Assembly: GCA_002150815.3 (NCBI GenBank)
Contig: NDFF03000108.1
Coordinates: forward strand, 85,726 to 149,725
Source: Grammothele lineata
Taxonomy: Eukaryota > Basidiomycota > Agaricomycetes > Polyporales > Polyporaceae
DNA length: 64,000 bases
Direction: 5' to 3'
The notes beneath the pieces were generated by a model. It did not search any database. It had not been told where the DNA came from and worked only from the letters and a program-made list of their open reading frames with translations. Below, piece after piece: positions 53,905 through 64,000 of the stretch (the stretch's first letter is position 1; the number at the start of each line of letters is the position of its first letter). Both the position numbers and the translations under genes were made by a program.

Positions 53905-54053
53905 TATATGTGAGTGCACACGTCTTTCCGCGACATGGAGGATTTGTGAAGCTAACTGAACCAAGATAAGTTCGCATGTATATCATACAAACGGGCAGCT
54001 GCTACATATTGATACCCCGGAAATGCTTGCCTATACTGGATCTCATCTCAGTT

Positions 54054-54575
54054 CTATGCCCAAGAGTGATCGCGCTCGACGGTCAGAGATGTGCGTACTA
54101 CAACCAGAGAACGAAGTGTGCTCACATTCTTCTTAACCTGCTTCGCCTTCTTGGCCTCTACCGCGAAGAGCCGGACCGGCCTCACCGAGTCGATGACGTT
54201 CAGGCTCGGGTCTTGATAAACGTGCAACCTATTATATACGTTGCCGTTTTTCACGGCGTGGCATATGATACGGCCGTCCTTGTCGAGGTAGCGAACGCTC
54301 ATCCACGGCGACTGCCTGATTGGGGTGCTGCGGCTCTTGTGGTAGCCGGACCTGTGGACGTACTCAGTCAATGCCACCGCTCTGGTAGCGGGAACGACAT
54401 ACGTGATCTCGACGCGCGACGCCCCAGCCTCGATGAAGCCCAAGCGTGCGCGTTCCTGAAGGGCGCGTCGGATGCACTTGTTACGCATTCGCTTGTTCGT
54501 AGAATAGATGTTCTGAGGGATGAAGGCGACGGGACAAGTCGGCACGACGCGGGGTAGAACAGTGGTGATGGCCAT
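54054..54575 (-). CDS. Hypothetical protein, 173 residues
   Basis: A single exon with a good start context (caccATGgcc). The N-terminus is hydrophobic-basic (MAITTVLPRVVPTCPVAF), then KRMRNKCIRRALQERARL. A beta-rich middle (VEITYVVPATRAVALTEYV) and KARYL-like strands follow, and the protein ends HSWA. It could be a mitochondrial protein from its basic N-terminus; that is a guess. No family was recognised. It is convergent with ATG22, with 149 bp between the stops. Confidence 0.5.
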   Translation of the reverse strand: MAITTVLPRVVPTCPVAFIPQNIYSTNKRMRNKCIRRALQERARLGFIEAGASRVEITYVVPATRAVALTEYVHRSGYHKSRSTPIRQSPWMSVRYLDKDGRIICHAVKNGNVYNRLHVYQDPSLNVIDSVRPVRLFAVEAKKAKQVKKNVSTLRSLVVVRTSLTVERDHSWA

Positions 54576-55289
54576 GGTGTTGAATACTGTCCTCTAGGTC
54601 TGGGTCGGTGAGCGAGTGCGATAGATGTGAATGGTGGTGCGTTCTGCATGCCGACATCCACGTCCGCTCGCTAATTATTATACATCCCCGCGCAGGTAGA
54701 TTTTCCGTCGTCCACTTGCCAATGCAATATTTTCAGAAGGGCACGATCAGGTCACCTGTCGCACACCAGTTCCTACGCCGCCGCCGCGTACAAAGTTCTC
54801 GCCTCCGCGACGACGTCGAGCCACGCGCTCGCCTTGGCTCATGGACAACGTCGCGTTCGCGCGCAAAGTCGCCGCACGCGCGAGTCCGACAACAGCAAGC
54901 GCGCTGCCGCGCGCGAGCTGCTGAGGTCATTCGCGCCGAATACGGATGGCACGTAAGGTGGTAAGAAAGAAGCTCCCGTAGCACGTTCCTGAGCTGACAT
55001 CATGAACTTTGCTGTGCCTTGACATGGTTTCGAAGCCGAAGCTTCGCGAGGCGTTGAGTTCCGATTTTGGAAACCGCGAGGCGTACGGTTCCGATGAGCA
55101 CTCTAGGCTGAGCGGCGTGCGTTCTGTCTGGACTCTCCGCTCAATAATTCCCACTAACATCGTCAAATCATCTTTGTAAATAGGGTATCATCGTGCACGC
55201 ACATGTATACGCGCTCTAGAAATCGTATACGCCGACGTCGACTCCGCACTTCCCCGCCGCACATACTCTCGCCTCCCTCTTTTCACCGC
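54576..55289. other. Intergenic region with a GC-rich patch
   Basis: Two plus-strand frames at about 54720-54964 are both open and arginine- or alanine-rich, and the minus strand is open too. That is typical of GC-rich non-coding DNA. No gene is called. Confidence 0.4.
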
Positions 55290-56354
55290 TCACGCATCAG
55301 GCAGCAGCCCTTCCGACCACGATGCATATTTGTCCACGTCCTCCTGGAACGCTGCGATGTGCTCCCGTGCCCACTGAACTCCGTCTAAGCCGAGCGGTAG
55401 GCGTCGTGGAGGTTCCTCAAGCAAGCTCAGCGCGTATATCCTCTCAACGCCTTTCGCCGTATCCGATAGCACGAACTGAACCGCACCCTCTTCTTCACTC
55501 GGGGCTTCAAATGCAGCACGCACAGCGGATGTTGCGAGGGTTGGGTCGGTGTAGGCGGGGTGACGGGGCGCCATTTCGCGCTTGGAGCCGAGCTCGGTGG
55601 AGAACCCTCCCGGCTCGACGGCGGTGATCTAGGAGCAACTGGTGAGCTCATTGGTTTGTGTACCCAAGAGTATGATTCACTTTGACGTTCCAGTCAGGGT
55701 GCATTTCCTTAGCGAGCGTTTCTGTGAAGCCTTCCAACGCTGCGTGCGGCTCCTAGTCAGCTGCCTCCCAGTGCTCTCCCGAACGGCAATTCCGTTACTC
55801 ACCATGCTTCGACGCGCAATACCACCCCAGCAATGGGTACCCAATAATCCCCGCCCCCGCGCTATTCACAATCAACCTCCCTCCCCTCGGCCTGTTCTCC
55901 TCGCGGAAGACGCGGACCGCCTCGAGCGCCACCCTCGCCGCGCCCCAGAAGTTAGCCTCAAACATCCCCCGCGCGGCGTCCTCGTCCACGCCCTCCGCCT
56001 CCCCCGCGACGACGCGCCCCGCATTGCTGAACACGACGTCGACGCGCCCGAACGCTGCCAGCGCCGCGCCGAACGCCGCGCGCACCTCCGACGCGGGGCG
56101 CGTCACGTCGAGCTGCAGGACGAGGAGCTGCGTAGGGGAGTACTGGGTCGCGAAGGAGGCGAGGGCCTCAGGCTGCCGGAGCGTGGCGACGACTTTGTCG
56201 CCGCGGGAGAGCGCGTGGCGCGTCATCTCGAGTCCAAAGCCCGACGACGCGCCGGTGACTGTCGAGTAAGAGAGGAATGGTGGTGAGTTTCGGTTTGAGA
56301 GACTCGGGTGAGAGACGTACTGAACCAAACTCTAGGTTCTGTAGAGGAAGACAT
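55290..56354 (-). CDS. Short-chain dehydrogenase/reductase (SDR)
   Basis: Four exons (56354-56321, 56258-55803, 55739-55681, 55628-55290) give 295 residues. VWFITGASSGFGLEMTRHAL is the NAD(P) loop (TGxxxGxG), LDVTRP marks the adenine pocket, and VFSNAGRVVAGE is the NAG motif. LIVNSAGAG holds the catalytic Ser, and GWYCASKHALEGFTETLA the Tyr-x-x-x-Lys. EPGGFSTELGSK closes the core. It fits the classical SDR group that many fungi use on ketones or secondary metabolites. The substrate is unknown. An Arg after the GxG strand (TLRQPE) suggests NADPH preference. Confidence 0.9.
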
Positions 56355-57382
56355 AGCGTTCTATAAGTAGTAGATGCAGCTGACGTCGGAGACAGGTTAT
56401 GTCGAAGAAGCTTTCTGTTCCTTGTACCTCCCGCCCCTGGCATTTTATACAGATGCGCTTGACGACGCGCCCCCCGCGAACGCAGTAGCTTTTGCACATC
56501 GATACAAGTCCGCCACGGCGCAGTGTCCGCCCGACAACAACCCCTTACGCGAGCCTCACCGACCGAGCCCGCCCCGCGCGAGATGGAGGAGGCCGACCGA
56601 AGTGTTGTCGCGACTGGCGAGAGTCACAATCAGCATGCTGTATGTGCCTCCGCTGCCCGCCGGATCGCCATACTGAACTTCTCGCCGATCGGATTCAAGA
56701 TACTTGAGCTCGTTACTACTTGGCCACCGCCCGAATCCGGGGGCTCGCCATGTTAGATTGGCGAAAAACTTATTTTCTGCAAATGCATGGCGGGTGCTGC
56801 ATTCCAAAACGAGGCGATTTCGTCCTCGCTTCCTATATCTTCTTTCTGAGTGGTTTAGGACCAGATGCTACCTACAACGGCGCGATGGTACTAGCTTCAC
56901 CCGAAGAGAAGCTTTATGCATGCCGCCGGGACAATCAAACCCATCACCCGAAGGTAAGTCGTGTGTCATGTAGGCGGGCAGCTCGGGTTCGGGCGGCGTC
57001 CTGCCCGCACCTTCCTGCGCGCGATCGCGGGCCGTTGGCGGGTTGCGTCGAGTCCAATGGCAACGGCGGGACCGCCGAATGTCACTGAACCCCTTCTCCC
57101 AACCATCTTCGCCCACGCGATGACAATTCGGCGTCGTGAGCGACTGAAACATTGTAGTTCGAATCCGGTCGGGAATCGGGATGAAGGTACAGTAAAGTGC
57201 TCGCGGTTACATGATCATCGGCACGCCTCCATTAATTGGGATCCCCAGTCCAACTCCCGTATCGTGAATTCGAAGCCACCCGTCTATGAGATGATAGTGT
57301 ACAATTAGAACCGCGAATCAGCACGAATACTTAGGTTACGAGAGTAAACCAGGACACACACGCCGCTCAAGAGCCTCCAAGC
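56355..57382. other. Intergenic region; nothing recognised
   Basis: Overlapping frames at 56374-57308 (+) and 56556-57152 (-) show no motif. It lies between the SDR start and the stop of the membrane protein gene, both on the minus strand. Confidence 0.4.
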
Positions 57383-59044
57383 CTACATCGCGACAGCACC
57401 ATTCCACGACTCCCCCCTCCCCACCGCCCGCCCATCTCTCTGTCCGCCCCACGAAACTTCCCTACTCCTGCTCCTCGACCGCTCCTGATTCCTGCCCCAA
57501 CGCGATCCCGACGTACCCCTCCCCTCCCTCTCCAACCTCGGGCCCTGCGGTTGCGGTTGCGGCTGAGGCGGCTGTGGCTGAGGCTGGGTCTGCGCCGCCG
57601 CGCTCCCCGCCCGCCTCCGGTTCCGCGCGACCTCGCGCCACATCTCCGCCTCGCGCACCGCGACGGCGGCCGCGTCCGGCTTCGCGGGGGAGCGTGCGAG
57701 GAACGGCGCGGGTGCGACGGTGCGCCCGCCGCGTCCGCTCATCTCTGCCATGCTCGCGCCAACGCCTGCGCCAACGCCCGCGCCTGCGCCCGTGCCGAGG
57801 TCGCCGCGGTTCCCATGACCGGCCGTGGCGCGTGCGGTCGAGGCAGGGGCGGACGCTCGGCGCGATGAGCTTGTGCGGAATACCGAAGCGAGCGGGGAAC
57901 GAGGGGGAGAGCTCGGCATGGGCAGTACTTGCCGGGAGGAAGGCTCGCTGGAGAGCGGGGGAAGTGTCGGGACATGTCCGAACATCTGGGGCGCGCGTTT
58001 GGTGCGGAAGGTGTAGCTGGAGGCAGAGTACGGCGAGGTCTGGTACGGGGACGGGGATGGGGTCGGGGAATCGGGGAGGGGGACACCTCGGATTGACTGG
58101 TGTTCACGGCGGGCGCGGAGGATGCGCTTGCCGAAATGGAAAGCGAGGGTGACGAGGATGACGGCGGCGATGAGACAGACGATGACGATGCCTGCGATTG
58201 CGCCTCCAGAGAGGGCAGAAGTCGTGGAATCGGCTGCTGAGGAAGGCGACGCCGACGGAGCGCTGGCGACAGCGTTGGTTGAAGACGAAGATGAAGTTGT
58301 TGGAACCGGAGCGGTGCTTTGGCTTGAAACTGAGGATGTGATATGGGATGTCTGGGATAGTATGGAGGCGGAAGTAGTGAATGTGGTAGACGTTTGCGAG
58401 AGTGAATGAGAGGTTGTGTCTGAGTGGCTCGACGCAGCAGGAGATGAACTTGACGAGGAAACGTTCGCAATATCGTCCTCGTCCACCGTGTAGACGACGT
58501 AGTCGAACAGCACGAGCGAGCTCGAGTTCCCCCCAGCGCTCATCACCAATGTATGTTGCTTGTTCTCGAGCGACGTGTTCGCGTACACCTGCACGTCATA
58601 CAGCACCGAGCCCCAAAGATCGCCTTCCGCGTGCGCGTACGTGCCGGCCGCCTGGCCGTCGAGCACGAACGCGAGGTCCGTCGCGCTGGGAAACCCGAAA
58701 AGCATGTCGGAGGTGTCGCTGTCGATGACGATGTTGTACACCCACACGGCCGTGCCTGTGAAAGTGACGGTGACCGTTTGGGGCACGCCCCCTCCGTCGT
58801 GAGTCGCGTCGTGCCACGTTCCCTGGTAGACCTGGGAAGAGTCAACGACGGAGAAGGACCCGCATAAGAAGCATTCGTCGCCCTGGCTCCAGCCGCCCCC
58901 GGAGTAGGTAGGTTTCGCGCCGGTGACGATGTCCCCGTACTCGTCGTCGATCGTCCGATTCTTTGGGGCAGCGAGGGCGGGGAACGCCCACTGACAGAGG
59001 ACGAATGATAGAAGTGGAACGGCGAGGGGACGGAGTTGCCACAT
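57383..59044 (-). CDS. Type I membrane protein with jelly-roll-like outer domain, unknown function
   Basis: One exon encodes 553 residues. A signal peptide (LLSFVLCQWAFPALA) is followed by a folded outer domain (about 25-190): TIDDEYGDIVTGAKPTYSGG, GGWSQGDECFLCGS, YQGTWHDATHDGG, TVTFTGTAVWVYNIVI and LFDYVVYTVDE. A Ser/Thr mucin-like stalk and one membrane helix (IAGIVIVCLIAAVILVTLAF, about 282-301) follow, then a long Pro/Arg/Ser inner tail with PQPQ repeats. Proteins of this shape, with a GTWHDAT core, are numerous in agaricomycetes. A surface-binding or sensing role is inferred from the layout only. There are no introns. Confidence 0.85.
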   Translation of the reverse strand: MWQLRPLAVPLLSFVLCQWAFPALAAPKNRTIDDEYGDIVTGAKPTYSGGGWSQGDECFLCGSFSVVDSSQVYQGTWHDATHDGGGVPQTVTVTFTGTAVWVYNIVIDSDTSDMLFGFPSATDLAFVLDGQAAGTYAHAEGDLWGSVLYDVQVYANTSLENKQHTLVMSAGGNSSSLVLFDYVVYTVDEDDIANVSSSSSSPAASSHSDTTSHSLSQTSTTFTTSASILSQTSHITSSVSSQSTAPVPTTSSSSSTNAVASAPSASPSSAADSTTSALSGGAIAGIVIVCLIAAVILVTLAFHFGKRILRARREHQSIRGVPLPDSPTPSPSPYQTSPYSASSYTFRTKRAPQMFGHVPTLPPLSSEPSSRQVLPMPSSPPRSPLASVFRTSSSRRASAPASTARATAGHGNRGDLGTGAGAGVGAGVGASMAEMSGRGGRTVAPAPFLARSPAKPDAAAVAVREAEMWREVARNRRRAGSAAAQTQPQPQPPQPQPQPQGPRLEREGRGTSGSRWGRNQERSRSRSREVSWGGQRDGRAVGRGESWNGAVAM

Positions 59045-59278
59045 GAGGTGAGGGTGGGAGGATTTGCGCGCCGGTGGTCGCTACTACATGCTGTGTATAA
59101 GGCCTTCCGGACGCAGCTAAGTAGGGGGCGAGGATAATGCTGTATTCCTGGGGAGGCCCGCGTCGGTTGTCCTGTCCTCGAGGTCCATATGAGCAGGCAC
59201 TGCACCCGGCCATGCATCGGCGTAAGGGTGAGTTGCTGCCCCAGGTGAGGTGCCATTAAAACCTTCACTGAGGATTAT

Positions 59279-59595
59279 CATCAAAGTCAGCGATTAAGCT
59301 GTGGTAGGTTGATCGTAAACAGGTACCTTCGTGCGCATATAGGAGCCTTCGAGGAGGTTGCGTTGGTCAACCATATCGCGCCGCCGTCGCAACACCAAGA
59401 GCTGAGCCATGCCACCTGTTTCAAGCTGCTGTCGCGGTCAAGACACTGTTGAGAAGTTGGCGCTTGTGTTATCAACGTCGTGAGCTGAGCTACTGTCTTA
59501 GGCGAGACGACTGCAAAGCGTCCATCGACGATCAAAGTCAGTTCTTTAAGCTTCATCAGCAAAAAAACGAACCTACGTGCGCATATAGGGGCCTT
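59279..59595. repeat. Two diverged copies of a 65-71 bp sequence, about 250 bp apart
   Basis: Copy 1 (59279-59349) and copy 2 (59531-59595) both start atcaaagtcag and contain ttaagct. Both end acct.cgtgcgcatatagg.gcctt, a 25-bp block with two mismatches. They may mark an old duplication or a lost element. Confidence 0.7.
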
Positions 59596-60370
59596 TCTGT
59601 GCACTTGCGGTCTCAGAACTGGACATCCCGCGACTTCTAGGTTACCATCTGAACGAAGCACCGGCCTTCGAAGATGCAGCTCGTATCCATAGTTAGGAGA
59701 TGGAAGCAGCCGGCAAGAAGTGTGGTTCGCAAGGAATGAGCTCGGCCGAGCAAGCCGATAGCGCAGTTGAGGTGCCGATGATCATAGTTCAAAGTCCGAA
59801 AGTGAAAATCAATAACAATGTTGACAACACTGGTTGATCTATTGAACGACTTCACAGTATCGCATGCGAGACGCGAGTTGCGCGGGCAGCACGCACGTCT
59901 GCAACAGTACGCGAAGATTCCGGGGTATTGCAAGAGAAGTAGTGGTAAGTTCGTGCGTGTCACTAAACGTGAGGGGTATGTAAGTAAGATATGCAGGTAT
60001 CCCTCCCCTTCCTCCCATCCTCCCTCCTCCCACAGCGGCGTCCATCTATCCATCCGCCACCGCCAGCCACCGGCACTCCCGGTGGCAGATTAACCGACCG
60101 CACGCAGTCCAACTCTATCTATCCAACGTAACGTATCGTACACCTAAATCTTCCCCCTGTCGTATCGTATCGTATCATAACATAAGTACTACGTAGTGCT
60201 GCGTGCTGTCAGCCACATGCATACGGCGGCGCAGCCTGAGTGGGGTCAATGTCATGATCCACGACCCATGCCCCCGGGGGTCTCGGGATCTCCGGGTCTC
60301 GGGGCTGCTCCTCCCGGTACCCGTAAGTCAGTACAGCAACCATACTCATACAACGCGCGTCACCCTCCAC

Positions 60371-60400
60371 ACGCACGCACGCACGCACGCACGCACGCAC
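60371..60400. repeat. (ACGC)n microsatellite
   Basis: Seven and a half ACGC units lie 17 bp beyond the stop of the seven-helix gene, in its probable 3' untranslated region. Confidence 0.95.
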
Positions 60401-60417
60401 AAGGACGATCTCAAGGC

Positions 60418-62324
60418 TCAGACGCTCTCCGCGCTCGCGCTCTCCACACGCGCGAACGAGCCATCCTTCCTCACGCTCCCGCTCGACGTCCCCGCGCCCG
60501 CTCGTGCGCGCTTATCGTCCGAGCCCGCACGCGCGTAGTCGTACCCGAGCTCGAGCTCGAACTCGTTGGAGGGTATGCGCACGTGCGACTGGGACTGGCC
60601 CTGCCCAAGCGATTGTGATGGGGGGTGAGAGTGGGTATGGGAGGCAGAGTGCGGGAGGAGGTGGTGCGGGCGCGACCCCACGGGCCCGCGCGAGCGCCCG
60701 GCTTGGAAGGTGGTGACGCGCGCGGTGAGGTCCGTGAGGGTGTACCCGAGCCCGAGGCGGGTGATGATGATCGTGAAGACGACGCCCTGTGGATGAGAAG
60801 AAGAGTGTCAGCGTGCGAACTATGCAAAGAGCAGTCAAGAATGCGCTAAAGACGAGAGTAAAGCAAGGGAACAAGCGGCAAGCATGCGTGCGTAATGCAT
60901 CTCCTCCTGCCAGTGCTGGGGACGCGCTCCCCGTAAACCCACGCTATGCAACTAGGGGTCGGTCGTGAGGCCCGCACCTTTTCTGGGCACCGCAAAAAAG
61001 GGAGGGGCAGGCAACGACTCTGCGAAGAGAAGGCGTGTGCACGTCGTACTCGGTGATTAGAGCGTGTCCGCATTTCCAACGAGACCCTGCATCCCTTATC
61101 CCCCAGCCCAACAAGCCACCCAACCACCCACCCAATACCACCGAGAACACAAAAACACTCACAATCAACGGCTGCAGCGCGTCAAGCGCGATATACTGCC
61201 CGTTCGAGCCCGCGAGGTACGTCCCGAGCAGGCTCGCGATCACCGCCGAGTAGATCGCGGCGGACTGCACGACGGTCTCGACGACCTCCCAGCGCGACGC
61301 CGCGGCCGCGGCCGGGCTTTCTTTGCGTAGCTGCCGGTTGGCCCACATGATCTTGCCCGCGATGAGTCCTGTGCGTGCGCGATAGAGGGGTGTAGGTTAG
61401 CATGTGAACATGGGTAGTATGGAAGGGGGAGGGTATTGTCGGGCGCACGCGCGTCTGCCGGGAAGAACGGAAAATGAAATGAGAGAGATACGCACCTGTC
61501 GCGAGAAGATTGGTAGAGAGCGACAGCGCGAAGAACGCGCGCAGCCACGGCCGGATGTTGTTCGCAAAGATGGTCGTCGAGCCCTTGCTGAGCGCCATCT
61601 CCACAATCGCACCGTACCCCGTCACTGCAACCCCCCACACACGCGTCAGCCACATACAGCAGCCAACAAGGCACGAACCACACGTAAAACGCGTGCAGAG
61701 GCGACGGGGACGCACCTGCGGTAGCGAGGATGAGGACCGCGGGGGGCACGGCGATCCACCAGACGCGGTTCCAGATGACGTAGAGGCGGAAGGCCATGAA
61801 GGCGTCGCCGACGAGGGTGTTGGAGATGTAGATCGCGTTCTTGGCGACGAACGTCGGGCTGGAGAGGCGCGAGTAGAACGCGTTCGGGCCGTCGAGGGAC
61901 GTGTCGTTGAAGATGAAGGCCTCGACGGCGCGCTCGACGTCGAGGCAGAGGTGCTGCGAGGTGCGGGATCGCGTTGGGTTTGCCGCGGGACCGGGACCGG
62001 AAGCAATGGGGCACGGGAGGTGAGCCCGCGGCACAGTTTGAGGCGGGAGACGGCAGTGCGGCACAGAAGACTCACCACGGCGGAGAGAAGCCACATGACG
62101 GCGGAGGTGGCGATGAGCATGCGGTTGAGGCGGGAGCGACGCTGCTTGCGCTCGCGCGAGAAGAGGATCCAGATGGAGAGCGCGCAGAGGACGGTGAATG
62201 TGCCGAACACGAGCGATTCGATGAACAGAGCAATGAGCTGTCCGGGCAGTACTTGTTAGCACGACCCTTGCTTGGATAGATGGCGACGCACCTCTGCTTG
62301 CGCTAACGGGAAGTCTGTCGCCAT
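60418..62324 (-). CDS. Basidiomycete seven-helix membrane protein
   Basis: Six exons (62324-62292, 62237-62076, 61953-61716, 61624-61496, 61368-61163, 60786-60418) give 378 residues. Helices include LIALFIESLVFGTFTVLCAL, MLIATSAVMWLLSAV, WWIAVPPAVLILATAV, AFFALSLSTNLLATGLIAGK, IYSAVIASLLGTYLAGS and GVVFTIIITRLGLGYTL. The loop HLCLDVERAVEAFIF and the WNRVWW turn are typical of a large agaricomycete family with receptor-like topology and no known ligand. The Ser/His/Gln-rich tail (about 70 residues) is probably cytoplasmic. The last intron is 376 bp, by far the longest in the window. Confidence 0.85.
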
Positions 62325-64000
62325 CGGGAGTGCTGGGGACCGGCGGTGGATGAGATGAGAGGCCGGGATTGGGAGGAGGATGGAGGGGGAGGATAGCCCT
62401 CGCGTAGGCGCGACGCGAGCATGGAGTATAAGAACGCGGGCCGCGAGAGCGCGCTTGGGGGACGGCGGGGGATCGTCAACGGGAATCAGAGCGTCGAGGG
62501 TGTGGAGGAGGAGGAGCAGTGCGGGACGTGTGAGCGCTGTGTCGTGCGCGGGGCTGCCGACATTGATCTCACGGCATGTGCCAAGGGAAGCTGCCTTGTA
62601 TGGTCTTATTGCACGGCCCGCTGGCCTCCTTCGCGGATGTTGATGCGCGCTCGGTCGTTCGTTCCGTCGCCGTGCCTGGAGCGTCCTGTGGGCGCAGCCC
62701 GCATTTGTCGGTCTTGTCCTCCTCATCCGTCCTCTTCGGGCATGGTCGCCTGTGGAGAAAGAGATACGAGAGATCTTTTCGTCCGACTCCGAGGGTACAA
62801 ATGAGTCCTTCCGAGCCCTGTGGAGACGCGTCATAATGCTGCATATCTAGTCGCTCGGTGGTGGATTGATTCAACCTTGATTGACGTCGCTGAGCTCACC
62901 AGTACGTGAGCTCTTAAGTTCGAAACGCCTCAGCAGGACGCGAGGTCGGCGGGGCAACATACGTGAGAACAGGCCCCGTCGGCAGCGAGCTTCAAAGCTT
63001 CACTAGCAGACTGCTAGGCTCGATACCAGCCGTTCGGTTCAAACTCCGTCGTGCCACTCCAGGAGTTTACCCAAACGGCTGGTCCAACTGGGCGTCGATT
63101 TGGCGGGGGTCCCAAATAAGGCAATCACGTGAGTTGGACTTAGAGAAATCGCGCATTGGCCTCCCAGGGAATACGAGTGACTTGGACCAGCCCTCCCGTG
63201 TTCCAACTCTCCTCCAAGGGTAACACCCTTCATTTCTGCGTATTGACAGCCATCATCTTCGAGCGACGACTCTGATCCCCTCGAGGCCGCCTCCCGCGCG
63301 GTCACACGAGTAGTAGTCTATGTAGACTCCCCTTCGTCCTGGAATCGCGGTGAGCACATCAACATAGTTCTTCGACCTCGTTGATGGTCACGGAAGATGG
63401 CATGTACTTGTACGTCATTTCGTTGAGACACGGCCCTTTACATAGTCCAGGAACGGCGATGGACCCCCGGCTACCAGGCATCCCCGCGGCGGGCTCAATC
63501 ATGGACTCCTCGTAACGATGTCACTCCGGATGCTCGAGTACGCAATTGTCATCTACATGTAGTCCCAGTAGCATGTTTGGTCTCGCGGTACGCCCTCCCC
63601 TATTACATTTATACCCCCAATATTCCCCGTCCCGTCGCGTCTACTCAACACACAAGATCGCGCATTTTCCGGTGCGGACAGATCATGCGGGTGCGCACTC
63701 AGCATGCTTTTTCGTATGACTCTGATGCTCAGCGACACCCGTTGCCTGTTACTCTACTCTAGCAGGCCGGGCGTGACTCTTCGCCAGTACTGACAGTCCC
63801 TGTCCCTCGCATACGTCTGGTGTTCTCAGCATACCCACCGAGTAACCCTGATGAGCCCTACTACAGGTTGAATGATGCGCGTCTAGCAGTAACATTGTCG
63901 TTTCAAGGGAGTTTTCAAAATCGCCGGCGCGAGAGAACGGAGCCAGTCGACCGCGCGCTCATAGGACCCGAGGCCGAGTCGTGTCCGTGCGCTCACTCCA
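62325..64000. other. Terminal 1.7 kb without a recognised gene
   Basis: Frames at 62256-62834 (-) and 62421-62804 (+) overlap the start of the seven-helix gene or each other and show no motif. An inverted pair, ggctggtccaa (63077-63087) / ttggaccagcc (63182-63192), lies in non-coding sequence. It may be the promoter of a gene beyond the window. Confidence 0.4.

Larger units (their letters stand above)
59045..60417. other. Intergenic region with repeats
   Basis: No gene was recognised; minus-strand frames at 59287-59661 and 59637-60053 have no motif. It holds a diverged direct repeat (59279-59595), (CGTAT)3 at 60161-60175 and the ACGC microsatellite at 60371-60400. Confidence 0.45.

Noticed and set aside
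54608..54964. Arg-rich and Ala-rich frames in a GC-rich patch
   Set aside because: All three frames and the reverse strand are open; composition explains it.
56720..57088. 122-codon frame with FVLASYIFFLSGLG
   Set aside because: One hydrophobic patch only; no start context, no family, overlapped by an antisense frame.
60371..60400. ACGC array as a possible CRISPR-like or telomeric repeat
   Set aside because: A plain tetranucleotide microsatellite without spacers; the organism is a eukaryote.
61510..62259. 249-codon plus-strand frame, and minus-strand frames of 340 codons
   Set aside because: These run through clear introns of the seven-helix gene in wrong frames; biased composition only.

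Overview
The window reads as nuclear DNA of an agaricomycete (mushroom-forming) basidiomycete, most likely a polypore-type wood-decay fungus. The reasons are GC-rich coding sequence, genes cut by many short introns (mostly 46-76 bp), very close gene spacing on both strands, and gene families typical of such fungi: HET-domain proteins, F-box proteins, UstYa-type oxidases, small secreted double-psi-beta-barrel proteins, FunK/APH-like kinases and a basidiomycete seven-helix membrane protein. I saw no rRNA, tRNA, CRISPR array or intact transposon. All gene models were spliced by eye and no database search was run.

1-17 kb is an accessory region. It is dominated by a dispersed cluster of small multi-exon paralogues, called P1-P11 here, of unknown function. 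Nine look intact, one (P3) is decayed and one (P6) is a doubtful remnant. They share a two-part pattern: an N-terminal hydrophobic strand ending in G-[LVI]-[VI]-R or similar, and a C-terminal G/D-D-x-V-x7-R segment followed by another strand. Exon lengths reveal three sister pairs (P1/P4, P2/P9, P5/P10). Interspersed are two genes of a nucleotidyltransferase-like, F-box-associated family (14-889 and 6401-7276), a broken GT61-type glycosyltransferase (2.35-3.26 kb), three direct repeats and a perfect 17-bp hairpin.

17-25 kb holds an F-box gene and two tandem HET-domain genes that are recent duplicates. This is the kind of content associated with nonself recognition and with fast-changing genome regions.

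25-40 kb holds a 12-exon APC-type amino acid permease with a GC-AG intron and micro-exons, two small secreted double-psi-beta-barrel proteins, a kinase-like protein, a mucin-like membrane protein, a GTPase-like/APH-kinase locus and a DUF7770-like gene.

40-64 kb is the most housekeeping-like part: a class III (SIRT5-type) sirtuin, two UstYa-like oxidases around a membrane-anchored protein, a Rieske-DUF455 protein, a beta-trefoil protein, SUMO, the vacuolar effluxer ATG22 (divergent from SUMO), an SDR, a second mucin-like membrane protein and a seven-helix membrane protein. SUMO, ATG22 and the sirtuin serve protein modification, vacuolar recycling and deacylation; no single pathway joins the segment.
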